DNA from: JBGANR01 sp044222225
GTDB taxonomy: Bacteria; Actinomycetota; Actinomycetes; Mycobacteriales; Mycobacteriaceae
Length of the DNA: 64,000 bases
NCBI GenBank assembly: GCA_044222225.1
Contig: JBGANR010000021.1
Coordinates: 14,935-78,934, forward strand
Direction: 5' to 3'
Positions within the stretch are counted from its first letter, which is position 1. Every line of letters starts with the position of its first letter. The notes beneath the pieces were generated by a model. It was not told the origin of the DNA. It saw only the letters and a program-made list of their open reading frames with translations, and did not search any database. Positions 34,709 through 43,322 of this stretch are shown here, piece after piece. Made by a program: the position numbers and the translations under genes.

Positions 34709-35838
34709 CCCCCCGGCAGAGGCGGCGGTTCTCGCACAGCGACTCCGACGCGGCATGGCGCGTCATGCGCGCATGGTGGCTTGCGAAAGAGGACTACGAC
34801 TCCGTCATCACCTACCTCGAACAGAAGCAGATGCGTGGGCTGTGCCGCGGCTTCATGGTGCTGTTCAGTTCGCTGCTCCTGCTCATGCCGCCGATCGGGC
34901 AATTGACGAGTGTCGCCGGGGACACGGCGTTCTGTATCGCACGGATGCTGTGCGCCGCCGTCGGGCTCTTCTGGACCGTTCGGTGGTCCTTTCGGCGGCT
35001 GCCCGGCCAGACGGCGTCGATCGTCTTCGTCATCATGGCGGACGCGGCGATCTACGCATCCGCGGCGCTGGGTGACGTGGCGATCTCGCAGATGTTCACC
35101 CTCTCGCCGCTGGTCTTCATCTCGATCTACGTGGCGTATCTGCACGGCTCCCGGCACATCGTGGCGCGTTCGGCGGTGCTGGCGATCATCGTCGTCACGG
35201 TGGCGGTGTTCGTCGCCGACCATGTGGGAGTGGGCTACGCCGTGGTCAAGGGCGCCATGGTGCTCGGCTTCGTCTCCGTGCTCCCCATCGCGGTGTCGGT
35301 CATCGCGTGGGCGATGCGGCACGACGCCGCGGCGTCGGTGTTCGACGAGCTCACCGGTGTGCTCAACCGGCGGGGATTCTTCGCGGAGTCGTCGAAGCGG
35401 ATCGCCGAGGTCGACCGTGCGACGGTGGACCGCGAGATCGTCGTCATGGTCGTCGACGTCGACCACTTCAAGCGGGTCAACGATGTCCACGGGCACGGTG
35501 CCGGCGACGAGGTCCTCGTCCGCACCGCCGAGCGGATCCGCGCGGCGGTGGGGCCGGACGCCGTCGTCGCCAGGCTCGGCGGCGAGGAGTTCGCCGTGGT
35601 GGAGGTGCTGCCGCGCGGTGACGCGCCGTACGTCGCGCAGCGGGTGCGCACGGCGATCTCCGCCGCCGGCGCACATGCCACCGTGACGGCGAGCATCGGC
35701 GTCGCCGCCGAACCGGCGAGTCTCGTCGGAGGGAGCATCGCCGCCGACGATGTGCTCGTCGAACTGCTCGAACGGGCCGACCGGGCGATGTATTCGGCGA
35801 AGGCCGCCGGCCGCGACGCGGTGGTGCTGGGCGGCTAG
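34705..35838 (+). CDS. Membrane diguanylate cyclase (GGDEF), second of a tandem pair
   Basis: 377 residues from a TTG start overlapping the upstream TGA; alignment with its tandem paralogue supports this start. Layout is the same: a WRVMRAWW N-terminal motif, about six membrane segments, then GGDEF domain motifs DELTGVLNRRGFF, VVDVDHFKRVNDVHGHGAGD and GGEEF. The I-site position again reads VGPD instead of RxxD. The cytoplasmic halves are far more alike than the membrane halves, pointing to tandem duplication with divergence of the sensor. The 3' end overlaps the convergent EAL gene by four bases. Confidence 0.9.
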   Translation: MTPRQRRRFSHSDSDAAWRVMRAWWLAKEDYDSVITYLEQKQMRGLCRGFMVLFSSLLLLMPPIGQLTSVAGDTAFCIARMLCAAVGLFWTVRWSFRRLPGQTASIVFVIMADAAIYASAALGDVAISQMFTLSPLVFISIYVAYLHGSRHIVARSAVLAIIVVTVAVFVADHVGVGYAVVKGAMVLGFVSVLPIAVSVIAWAMRHDAAASVFDELTGVLNRRGFFAESSKRIAEVDRATVDREIVVMVVDVDHFKRVNDVHGHGAGDEVLVRTAERIRAAVGPDAVVARLGGEEFAVVEVLPRGDAPYVAQRVRTAISAAGAHATVTASIGVAAEPASLVGGSIAADDVLVELLERADRAMYSAKAAGRDAVVLGG

Positions 35839-37562
35839 CCCCTCAGGCCGACCGCGGCGCCCGCGACGATGCCGGAGAACGCGACGGCCGCCGGCGTGGG
35901 GCGTCCGTAGCGCCACCCCTGGGCGTAGTCGCAGCCGAGCTCGAGGACGCGCAGGTGTGCGGCGTCGCTCTCGACGCCCTCGGCGACGGTGGCGACGCCC
36001 AGGGTGTCGGCCATCGCCTGAATGGACGCGACGACGTCGTGGCGCCTGCGGCCCGAGGTCGTGTCCGGAGCGTCCGCGGCGGCGATGAACGTCCGGTCGA
36101 TCTTGACGACGCCGATGGGGAAGTTGGAGAGGTTGGACAGCGCCGAGTAGCCGGTGCCGAAGTCGTCGAGGCAGACCCGGACGCCGAGCCCGTCGAGGGC
36201 GGTGAGCGTCTGTTCGGTGCGGTCGGTGTCGGTGATGAGGCCGGTCTCGGTGAGCTCGATCCACAGCCGTGACGGCGGGACGTCGTATTCGGCCAGCGCC
36301 GCGGCCACGACGTCGGCCAGCCGGGGGGCGAGCAGTTGTCGCGGCGAGACGTTCACCGAGACGGCGACGGTGCTGTCCGGCGCGGCGGCGATGAGGTCGG
36401 CGAGGTCGGCGATGGCCCGTTCGATCACCCAGTTGCCGATCTCGACGATGAGGGCCGAGCTCTCGGCGACGTCGATGAAGTAGGCGGGATCGCGCAGGAC
36501 GCCGAGGTGGCACCACCGCAGCAGCGCCTCGAAGGCGGCGACCTCGCCGGTCGCGGGGGCGACGATCGGCTGATAGTGCAGTGCGAGGCTGCCGTCGGTG
36601 GCGGCCGTGCGCAGGGCGCGGGCCGTCGTCAGACGCCGCATGACGTCGGGCCGGGGATGGTCGTGTTCGGTGGCGAGCTCGGCCTGTCGGGAGGCGTACC
36701 GCGAGCCGCCGGCGTCCTTCGCCTCGCCGAGCGCTTGGTAGGCGTGTGTGACGAGCTGCGCGCCGCTGCGGAAGCCGCAGGACGTCGTCGTCACGATGCC
36801 GACGTGGGCGTCGATCATCGCCGGGCCCGAGGAGAGCGCGAACGGCATGGTCAGCGAGCCGATGACGCGCTCGGCCAGCGCGTCCGCGGACTCCGTGCAC
36901 AGCCCGCCGCCGAGGGCGAAGTCGTTTCCGGTGAGCCGGCCGACGGTGTGACCGCCGACACCGGCGATGGACCGCAGGCGGCCCGCGACGGCGGCGAGGA
37001 GTTCGTCGTCGGCCGCGACGCCGTGTCGTCCGGTGTCCTCGTCGCCGCCGTCGACGTCGACGACGAGCACGCCGACGTGCGCGCCGTCGGCGCTCGCCAG
37101 ACGGGCCGTCATGTGTTCCTCGAACGCCGCGCCGCTGAGCAGGCCGGTGACCGGGTCACGTCCGCGGCGCCGGTCGGCGTGTTCGGGCCGAACCTGGCCG
37201 TCGCGGTCCTCGACGGCGCTCACGAAGCCGGCGACGGCGTGTGCCGTCGCCGTGGTCCACCGCCGGCGGTCGATGTCGCCCGGAGCGGCGTCGGCGAGGA
37301 AGGGGATCGAATCGTCGAGGACGGAGCGCAGATGACCGAGGGGGCCGCCGGCGAGCCGGGCGCCGATGTCACGGGCCGTGGCGGCGTCGACGGGGGTCGA
37401 GCCGGCCGCCGCGCGCAGCCGCGTCAGCAGATCGTTCAGGTGATCGAGCACGCGATCGGCGTCGACACCCGCGAGGCCGTTCGGCCCGGCGGCGTGCGCC
37501 CAGCGGCGGGCGAGCGAGCGGAGAACGTCGTCGGGGCGTTCCGATGTCGTGGCGTCGGTCAT
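35835..37562 (-). CDS. Degenerate GGDEF plus EAL protein (c-di-GMP phosphodiesterase)
   Basis: 575 residues from the ATG at 37562; the frame is open to a GTG at 37790, but the added segment is unlike the paralogue. A helical N-terminal region with RRWTTATAHAVAGFVSAVED (shared with the EAL protein at 31235) is followed by a GGDEF-like domain starting DPVTGLLSGAAFEEH, whose active site reads TGNDF, so cyclase activity is lost. The EAL domain at the C-terminus is intact: AFEALLRW, NVSPRQL, ELTET, DDFGTGYSALSNLS, KIDRTF, AEGVES. The degenerate GGDEF may bind GTP as a regulator. It faces the tandem cyclases. Confidence 0.88.
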   Translation of the reverse strand: MTDATTSERPDDVLRSLARRWAHAAGPNGLAGVDADRVLDHLNDLLTRLRAAAGSTPVDAATARDIGARLAGGPLGHLRSVLDDSIPFLADAAPGDIDRRRWTTATAHAVAGFVSAVEDRDGQVRPEHADRRRGRDPVTGLLSGAAFEEHMTARLASADGAHVGVLVVDVDGGDEDTGRHGVAADDELLAAVAGRLRSIAGVGGHTVGRLTGNDFALGGGLCTESADALAERVIGSLTMPFALSSGPAMIDAHVGIVTTTSCGFRSGAQLVTHAYQALGEAKDAGGSRYASRQAELATEHDHPRPDVMRRLTTARALRTAATDGSLALHYQPIVAPATGEVAAFEALLRWCHLGVLRDPAYFIDVAESSALIVEIGNWVIERAIADLADLIAAAPDSTVAVSVNVSPRQLLAPRLADVVAAALAEYDVPPSRLWIELTETGLITDTDRTEQTLTALDGLGVRVCLDDFGTGYSALSNLSNFPIGVVKIDRTFIAAADAPDTTSGRRRHDVVASIQAMADTLGVATVAEGVESDAAHLRVLELGCDYAQGWRYGRPTPAAVAFSGIVAGAAVGLRG

Positions 37563-38093
37563 CCCACCGGTCGATTCGGCGAGCCCCGTCGTGGGGTCGA
37601 GCATCCGACGACTCGGGATCGCGAACTCGTGCGTCGGGTTCGGCGAACCGTGCGGGCGGTGACATGCGGTCCGTTCGTCATCGTCCACTCCTCGGGTCGG
37701 CGCGTCGGCGCGCGCATGCGCCGCGCGGATCGATGTCGTCGGCGGTGGTTTCAGGCGAGTCACCAGTGGTGACATCTCAAGTCTAGGCACACGTCAATCG
37801 TTCTTTAGGGAGGATGTCGGGGCGTCGCGCGATCAGCGACTTCCGACGCCGGGACCGGGCCCGGTGTCGTTCGTTCGGTTGCGAACGCTTCCAGTCGCGG
37901 AGGTGCTCCGCAAGGGTGCCGATCATCGTTTTTCCCAGGCGTGCCATGGATATTGGTACAGACGGCCGGACTTCCGTCGAATAGGTGGATATGCCGCAGC
38001 CGCCGGTGCTCGCTCCAAATCAGGCTATGGGGCGGCAACCCCGTGAGGGCGGCGTTCTGGCGGCGTGACGGCCGCCTCACGCAGAATGTGGCC
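37563..38093. promoter_or_regulatory. Intergenic region between divergent EAL and LysR genes, with a 15-base palindrome
   Basis: No gene is supported in these 531 bases. The clearest site is GTCACCA-G-TGGTGAC (37759-37773), a perfect palindrome with a one-base centre. It lies beside a TTGACG box on the minus strand (37798-37793), a candidate -35 element of the EAL gene, and could be its operator. The rest has no strong structure. Confidence 0.4.
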
Positions 38094-39008
38094 ATGTCCG
38101 AGGCCAAGCGTCCATCGCTCGACGTCCTGCGCACGTTCCTCGCGGTGTATCGCTCCGGTTCCTTCAGCGACGCCGCGCGGACGTTGTCCGTGTCGCAGCC
38201 GACCGTCACCAATCACGTCGGCGCGCTCGAGGCGTGGTTCGAACGCAAGCTCTTCGTCCGATCGAGCACGGGGGTCTCGCCGACGCCGTTCGCGCAGGAG
38301 GTCGAATCGGCGACCCGCGATCAGATCGACCACCTCGGGCGGCTGCTCGACGGCGGCGATCTGCTCGACTGGACCGGGCGCAGCATCACGATCGGCGGGC
38401 CGATCGAGTTCATGACGGAGTTCCTCATCCCCGCGGTCGGCTCCGCCGGCGCCAAGCTGCCCAATCTCGAGCTCGCCTTCGGCCGCTCGGCGGGACTGCT
38501 CGACGATCTCGCCAACGGCCGTCTCGACCTCGTCGTCAGCACGATCCGGCCCCAGGTCGACGGCATCAGCTCGTGGCCGATCTACGACGAGGAGCTGTTC
38601 CTCGTCTCGACGCCCCGGCTCGCCCCGGAACCGGGGGACCTCGCGAAGCTGCGCAAGCTGCCGATCGTCTCCGTCGAGCGGAACCTGCCGATCGTGCGCC
38701 GGTTCTGGAACGTCGTCTTCGACGAGGACCCGTCGTTCCGGGTCTCGGTCGTCGCGCCGAGCCTGCTGGCCGTCCGGTCCGCGGTCGTCGCGGGGCTCGG
38801 GATCTCGGTGCTGCCCGGCTATCTCATCCACGATCAGCTCGCCGACGGCTCGCTCGTCAGCCTCGCCACCCCCGAGATGCCGCCGATCAACACGATCTTC
38901 CTCGCCGCGGACACGGCGGTCATCCAGCGTCACGAGCCGCTGCAGGCGGCGGCGCGGCTCATCGTCGCCCGGGTGCGTCAGCGGGGCCGGGAGCAGGCGC
39001 CGGCCTGA
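38094..39008 (+). CDS. LysR-family transcriptional regulator
   Basis: 304 residues. N-terminal helix-turn-helix: SLDVLRTFLAVYRSGSFSDAARTL, SVSQPTVTNHVGALE, FVRSSTGVSPTPF. The effector-binding domain spans about 95-300 (SITIGGPIEFMTEFLIPAVG, SVLPGYLIHDQL). It resembles the LysR group that regulates nearby single genes rather than the classical CbbR/BenM type. Neighbours are the divergent EAL gene and the coiled-coil gene 61 bases downstream; the exopolysaccharide operon ends beyond it. It may govern this module, but the target is unknown. The GTG at 38088 would add two residues. Confidence 0.85.
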   Translation: MSEAKRPSLDVLRTFLAVYRSGSFSDAARTLSVSQPTVTNHVGALEAWFERKLFVRSSTGVSPTPFAQEVESATRDQIDHLGRLLDGGDLLDWTGRSITIGGPIEFMTEFLIPAVGSAGAKLPNLELAFGRSAGLLDDLANGRLDLVVSTIRPQVDGISSWPIYDEELFLVSTPRLAPEPGDLAKLRKLPIVSVERNLPIVRRFWNVVFDEDPSFRVSVVAPSLLAVRSAVVAGLGISVLPGYLIHDQLADGSLVSLATPEMPPINTIFLAADTAVIQRHEPLQAAARLIVARVRQRGREQAPA

Positions 39009-39069
39009 CCGCCTGCGCGGGCCGTCGGCCCCGGGGCATGATGGTTCGGGAACCGGGGGGAGCCGAACG

Positions 39070-39423
39070 ATGACGAAGAAGGATCTGGAGCCGCGCGTGG
39101 AGCGGCTGGAGCACGACATGGCGGGGGTGCGGCAGGACGCCGTGGTCGCGCGTGTCCTGGCGAGCGGCGCCGACCGCGACGTGTCGGAGATCCGGAGTGA
39201 GTTCCGGGCGCAGCGGGGGGTGTTGAACGCGTTGCGCGAGACGCAGGTCGCCCTACGCGGGACGCAGGTCGAGCAGGGTGTGCAGCTGGTCGAATTGCGC
39301 GACACCGTCGCCGAGCACAGTCGTCGGCTGGACTCGTTGGAGCGGACGATGAGCGACGGCTTCAGCACGTTGAACGTCGGCATGGCGCAGATCGTCGCTC
39401 TGCTTCGGCCGGGCTCCGAGTAG
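39070..39423 (+). CDS. Small coiled-coil protein of unknown function
   Basis: 117 residues, GGGGGAGC upstream of the ATG. The whole chain is charged with heptad-like Leu/Val spacing (EPRVERLEHDM, VLNALRETQVAL, RRLDSLERTMSDGFSTLN), predicting a long coiled coil with no catalytic motif, signal peptide or membrane span. Its 3' end faces the end of the GH16 gene six bases away. It is not part of the minus-strand operon. The function is unknown. Confidence 0.65.
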   Translation: MTKKDLEPRVERLEHDMAGVRQDAVVARVLASGADRDVSEIRSEFRAQRGVLNALRETQVALRGTQVEQGVQLVELRDTVAEHSRRLDSLERTMSDGFSTLNVGMAQIVALLRPGSE

Positions 39424-39429
39424 CGCGGT

Positions 39430-40332
39430 CTACGGTCGGTCCCCGCCCGTGGGAGTGGGCGTGGGCTCCGTCGCGGTGGAGACACGGACGTGGTCGACGA
39501 GCATCCGCGCGGGGAATTCGGTCGTGTCGTCGGGGCTGCCCGGCCATTCGCCGCCCACCGCCATGTTGAGGATGAGGAAGAACGGGTGGTCGAACACCCA
39601 GCCGCGATCGACGTCCGAGCGGTGCAGCACGCGCACCACCCGGTCGTCGATGCGCCAGCGGATCTCGTCCTCGGTCCAGTCGACGGCGTAGGTGTGCCAG
39701 TCGGCGATCGTCCAGCCGCCCGAGAACGGCACACGGCCGCCCTCGTCGAGTTCCGGGCCGTGCAGGTAGGTGCGGGGCAGGGTCGGCTGGTGGCCGAGGG
39801 CCTCGATGACGTCGATTTCGCCGGCTCGGGGATAGCCGACCTCGTCGATGCCCGTGCCGAGCAGCCAGAACGCGGGCCAGAATCCCTTGCCGAGCGGGAA
39901 CTTCAGCCGCGCCTCGAAACGGCCGTAGCGCTGCGCGAAGGTCGGTGTCCCGGCGCGCCGAGTCACGTACTTGGCGCTGGTGTAGCGACACGGTCCGTAC
40001 CAGCAGGTGTAGCGGGCGCCGTCGCGACGCGCTTCGATGACGAGGTGGCCCTCGCCGTCGAGAGCACCGTTCTCGCCGGCGGTGTAGTACTGCAGTTCTT
40101 TGTTGCCCCAGCCCGTGCCGCCGACGTCCGGAGTCCAGATCTCGGGGTTCGGCGGTGCGCCGGCCGGGCCGTCGAACTCGTCGGCGAAGCTGCGCGTCAG
40201 GTCCGCGGGCGCCCGCGACGACGACGGCGCCGCCTGCTCCGACGGGAGCCCGCACGCGGCCCCGGTCGTCGCGACGACGGCTGCGAGGCATGCGGTGAGC
40301 AGCGTGCGCGCGGCCCGGTTCGAGGTCCTCAT
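39430..40332 (-). CDS. Secreted glycoside hydrolase family 16 lipoprotein (beta-glucanase-like)
   Basis: 300 residues. A lipoprotein-type signal with lipobox TGAAC near residue 27 is followed by a GH16 beta-jelly-roll. The catalytic E-x-D-x-x-E motif is intact in GEIDVIEALG (about 166-175), with WPAFWLLG upstream and a second jelly-roll face ending DHPFFLILNMAVGGEWPG. GH16 enzymes cleave beta-1,3 or beta-1,4 glucans and galactans or transglycosylate. As the last gene of the eight-gene operon it probably trims, releases or attaches the exported glycan. Its ATG overlaps the upstream propeller gene's stop. Confidence 0.9.
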   Translation of the reverse strand: MRTSNRAARTLLTACLAAVVATTGAACGLPSEQAAPSSSRAPADLTRSFADEFDGPAGAPPNPEIWTPDVGGTGWGNKELQYYTAGENGALDGEGHLVIEARRDGARYTCWYGPCRYTSAKYVTRRAGTPTFAQRYGRFEARLKFPLGKGFWPAFWLLGTGIDEVGYPRAGEIDVIEALGHQPTLPRTYLHGPELDEGGRVPFSGGWTIADWHTYAVDWTEDEIRWRIDDRVVRVLHRSDVDRGWVFDHPFFLILNMAVGGEWPGSPDDTTEFPARMLVDHVRVSTATEPTPTPTGGDRP

Positions 40333-41396
40333 GTCTGCTTCACGACGGCGACGGCGATGCCGCGCGGGGTCTGCACGGTGCCGTCGACGGTCGTCGCGCG
40401 GAGCGACGCGGCGTCGAGAGCCGTGATCCCGTCGGTGTACATGTCGCTGATGAAGCAGTGGGCGCCGTCCGCGGTGAGCGCGATCCGAGTCGGTGTGCCG
40501 TGCGTGAGGATCGGTGCGAGGGCGAGCGCGCGTGTCCGTGTGTCGACGACGCGGATGTCGGCGGAGTTCTGGCTGGCCACGTAGAGCCGGGCGCCGTCGG
40601 GGCTGACGGCGACGTCGGTCGGATTGCGCCCGGCCGGGATCGGTGCGCCGGTGACGGCGAGTCGCGCGGTGTCGATGACCGTGACGTCGTCGCTGCGCTG
40701 GTTGGCGACGTAGAGCAGGCGTCCGTCCGCCGTGAGCGACAGTGCGCCCGGCGTGTCCCCGGTGGGGACGGGATCGCCGACGGTGCCGAGTGCGGCGGTG
40801 TCGATGACGCGGACGTCGTCCTGGTCGCGGCTGGCGACGTAGAGCGTCGCGCCGTCGGCGGTCAGCGCCAGCGCCGACGGCGCGTCGCCGACGCGGATGT
40901 CCGCGCCGATCCGGTCGCCGGTCGCGGTGTCGTAGGCCCGGACGAAGGAGCCGCCGGCGACGTAGAGCCGGGCGGCGTCGCGGGGGACGGCGAGGACAGC
41001 CGCGTCGCGGCCGACGTCGACGGTCGTCACGGCGTCGGCGCCGCCGCTGAGCCGCACGATCGTCACCGTCCCGTCCGTCGGGCTCAGCACGAACGCGCGG
41101 CCGTCGGCGACGACGACGTCCGAGGGGAAGGCCCCGACCGCGACGGGCTGGGCCGCCGGTCGCAGCGTCGTCGGATCGAGCGCCGCGAGGGTGCTCGTCT
41201 TGCCGTCGGCGACGAGGACGTACGTCCCCGCGGCGAGCGCGGGCGCCGCGTGCGTCGTCGGCTGCTCGGCGGTGCAGGCGGACAGGGCGAGGGCGACCGC
41301 GCCTGCCATCGCCGCGCGGCGCAGCCCGGCGCGCAGACCGGAACGCCCGTCGGTTCGCGGACGGTGGACGGCCGGCGCGATCACGGCGTCACGCAT
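40329..41396 (-). CDS. YncE-like seven-bladed beta-propeller lipoprotein
   Basis: 355 residues. A long N-terminal region with a signal ending in lipobox ALSAC (about residue 40) precedes six or seven repeats of about 42 residues with the YVTN-type pattern (ALTADGATLYVASRDQDDVRVIDTA, SLTADGRLLYVANQRSDDVTVIDTA, VSPDGARLYVASQNSADIRVVDT). Such propellers bind surface ligands or partner proteins. In this operon it may be an extracytoplasmic scaffold or sensor for the polysaccharide. The ATG start at 41396 overlaps the acyltransferase gene by 8 bases; the stop overlaps GH16 by ATGA. Confidence 0.85.
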   Translation of the reverse strand: MRDAVIAPAVHRPRTDGRSGLRAGLRRAAMAGAVALALSACTAEQPTTHAAPALAAGTYVLVADGKTSTLAALDPTTLRPAAQPVAVGAFPSDVVVADGRAFVLSPTDGTVTIVRLSGGADAVTTVDVGRDAAVLAVPRDAARLYVAGGSFVRAYDTATGDRIGADIRVGDAPSALALTADGATLYVASRDQDDVRVIDTAALGTVGDPVPTGDTPGALSLTADGRLLYVANQRSDDVTVIDTARLAVTGAPIPAGRNPTDVAVSPDGARLYVASQNSADIRVVDTRTRALALAPILTHGTPTRIALTADGAHCFISDMYTDGITALDAASLRATTVDGTVQTPRGIAVAVVKQT

Positions 41397-42474
41397 CGCG
41401 GAATCCGATGGCGCTCTTGACGGCCGACCGCGCCGCCGTCGCGGCGCGGTGCAGCGGAAGCCGCTCGATCCAGTACTCGTCGTACTCGTACGGCCGCGCA
41501 CCGAACTGCTGCTTGAACTGCGTGAGCCCGGGATTCCATCCGGATTCGCCCATGTGCAGGCTGCGGCACTCGGCGGCACATGCGTCGGCGATCGCCGCGC
41601 GCTGCAGCAGCACCGTCGCCGGGACGCCGCCGAGCACCTCGGGATCGATGGCGGCGCGGGTGTAGTGCGCGTTGTTCCCGCCGCGCAGGACGATGCTGGC
41701 CGCTGCCGGCCGGCCGTCGATCCGGGCGACGCGGATCTGCAGCCTGTCACCCAGAGCCGCGGCGATGGCGTCGAACTTGGCCCGCGGATCGCGCAGGCGG
41801 CCGCGGGCGACCGCCAGTGCGGCCGGCTCGTGCTGACGCTTCGCCCAGCGCCGGAAGGAGGCGATGAGCAGGTCGTGGAACTCGGTGACGAGAGCGGGCG
41901 AGTGACCGGTCTCGACGACGACCCCGGCACGCTCGGCGCGGCGGGAGCGGGTTCGGGCGGCGGAGGTGAAACGGGTGGCGAAGACGTGCTCGAAGCCGCC
42001 CTCGAGATCGAGGACATGGGCGAGACCGGGCACCGCCGTGATGCCGGGGCGGCCGGCGGTCGCCGCTCGCCAGTGCGCGGCGTGCAGCGGGTTGGGGCGG
42101 ATGTGCAGCCGGAGGGCGTTGAGCGTCGCGAGTTCGTCGAGCACGGCCGCGACGAGCTCGGTGTCGATGCCGTCGGGTGCGATGAGGCCACCGAATCCCC
42201 AGCTCACCGGAGGTGAGTGCAGCACGGCGCGACCGCCGGTGACGACGCTGCGGCGGACCAGCGGCAACAGGGCGAGCCGGCCGTCGGACAGTTCGTAGAG
42301 CCGGGACGCGTCGCGGTGTCCGCTCGCCCGGCGCAGCGCGTCGAGCCAGGCGGACGACTGCGTCGGGACCGCGTCGGGATCGGCCGCGTGCATCCGGCCC
42401 CACATGTCGCGGGGGATCTCGTCGCCGGTGGCGACGACGACGGCGCGCGGCCGGGCGGTGGTGGTGAGGGTCAT
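41389..42474 (-). CDS. FemAB/BioF2-like GNAT acyltransferase
   Basis: 361 residues with two GNAT-like halves, as in the PF13480-type proteins found in exopolysaccharide clusters. Visible blocks: SSAWLDALRRASGH (about 41-54), VSWGFGGLIAP, LEGGFEHVFATRFTSAARTRSRRAER (the FemAB-like central helix), RIDGRPAAASIVLRGGNNAHYTRAAIDPE and LHMGESGWNPGLTQFKQQFGARPYEYDEYW near the end. It has no membrane segment. It probably transfers an acyl or aminoacyl group to a glycan intermediate. The start overlaps the deacetylase stop by ATGA. Confidence 0.82.
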   Translation of the reverse strand: MTLTTTARPRAVVVATGDEIPRDMWGRMHAADPDAVPTQSSAWLDALRRASGHRDASRLYELSDGRLALLPLVRRSVVTGGRAVLHSPPVSWGFGGLIAPDGIDTELVAAVLDELATLNALRLHIRPNPLHAAHWRAATAGRPGITAVPGLAHVLDLEGGFEHVFATRFTSAARTRSRRAERAGVVVETGHSPALVTEFHDLLIASFRRWAKRQHEPAALAVARGRLRDPRAKFDAIAAALGDRLQIRVARIDGRPAAASIVLRGGNNAHYTRAAIDPEVLGGVPATVLLQRAAIADACAAECRSLHMGESGWNPGLTQFKQQFGARPYEYDEYWIERLPLHRAATAARSAVKSAIGFRDA

Positions 42475-43322
42475 CGGCGGGGCTCCGTGGTCGAGAGGAG
42501 GCGTGACGGGGACGGGCTCGGATCGGGGTGGCCGGCGATGACGCCGCGCGCCGACCGGGTGCCGCGGGCGCGCCGATAGAGCCGCCACGCCCGCGTGCGC
42601 ATGCGCTCCGGGAAGGGGGCGACGGGCGCGCCCGCGCCGGTCAGCCAGGTCGCGATCTCGTCGCGGGGCGTCGTGGCCAGGACCGTCAGCCGGGCGAGCG
42701 CGAAGCGGTCGTCGCCGGACGAGCTGAGGGCGTTCATGACGGCGGTGGCCGAACCGAAACCGGCGTCGGCGACGATCCGGCGCAGCGCGGGGGAATGGAA
42801 GCCGTGGGGGTAGGCGAAACTCCGCACGGGTGTGCCGAGCGCGTCCTCGAGGAGGTCGCGACTACGGACGATCTCGTCGCGGGCACGGGCCGCGGGCAGC
42901 GTGTCGAGCTGCGGATGGGTGTGGGTGTGTGCGCCGATCTCCACGCCGAGCCCCGCGATCTCCGGCAGCTGCGACCAGTCGAGCATCGGTGCCGGCGGGA
43001 TGGCGAGCGCCGGCCGCGGCCGCCCGGCCAACGCGCCGGTCGTGATGTAGAGGGTGCTCGGCAGCCGCCGCGCCGCGAGTGCTGAGGCCGCGGCCGCGGT
43101 GTCGGCGTGGCCGTCGTCGATGGTGATGACGACCGGCCGCGCCGGGAGCGTGCCGGCGTCGAGTGCGGCGACGAGGCCGGCGACCGTCAGCGGCGTGCGT
43201 CCGGACGCGACCACGAGGTCGAGGTGAGCGGCGAACTCGTCCGGCGTCACCGTGTAGGGCGCGATCCACGCCGGCGGGTCGGTGCTGACGGAGTGGTACA
43301 GCAGGATCGGGACGATGGTCAT
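42471..43322 (-). CDS. Polysaccharide deacetylase (carbohydrate esterase 4, NodB-like)
   Basis: 283 residues. Motifs: VPILLYHSVS at the N-terminus, ITIDDGHAD (about 74-82) supplying the catalytic Asp and metal Asp, GAHTHTHPQL (about 135-144) with the metal-binding His pair, and SFAYPHGFHSP (about 175-185). It de-N-acetylates amino sugars in a polymer or lipid-linked glycan. There is no signal peptide, unlike most secreted members, so the action may be cytoplasmic or the substrate lipid-linked. It overlaps both neighbours by ATGA. Confidence 0.88.
   Translation of the reverse strand: MTIVPILLYHSVSTDPPAWIAPYTVTPDEFAAHLDLVVASGRTPLTVAGLVAALDAGTLPARPVVITIDDGHADTAAAASALAARRLPSTLYITTGALAGRPRPALAIPPAPMLDWSQLPEIAGLGVEIGAHTHTHPQLDTLPAARARDEIVRSRDLLEDALGTPVRSFAYPHGFHSPALRRIVADAGFGSATAVMNALSSSGDDRFALARLTVLATTPRDEIATWLTGAGAPVAPFPERMRTRAWRLYRRARGTRSARGVIAGHPDPSPSPSRLLSTTEPRR

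Noticed and set aside
35839..36272. Plus-strand frames opposite the EAL domain
   Set aside because: Shadows of the EAL coding strand.
34105..36900. Minus-strand 931-codon frame across the diguanylate cyclases
   Set aside because: Antisense to two motif-bearing GGDEF genes; His/Arg/Asp-rich with no domain pattern.
37805..38212. Minus-strand 135-codon frame between the EAL and LysR genes
   Set aside because: It overlaps the LysR start, has no ribosome site, and its composition is not protein-like.
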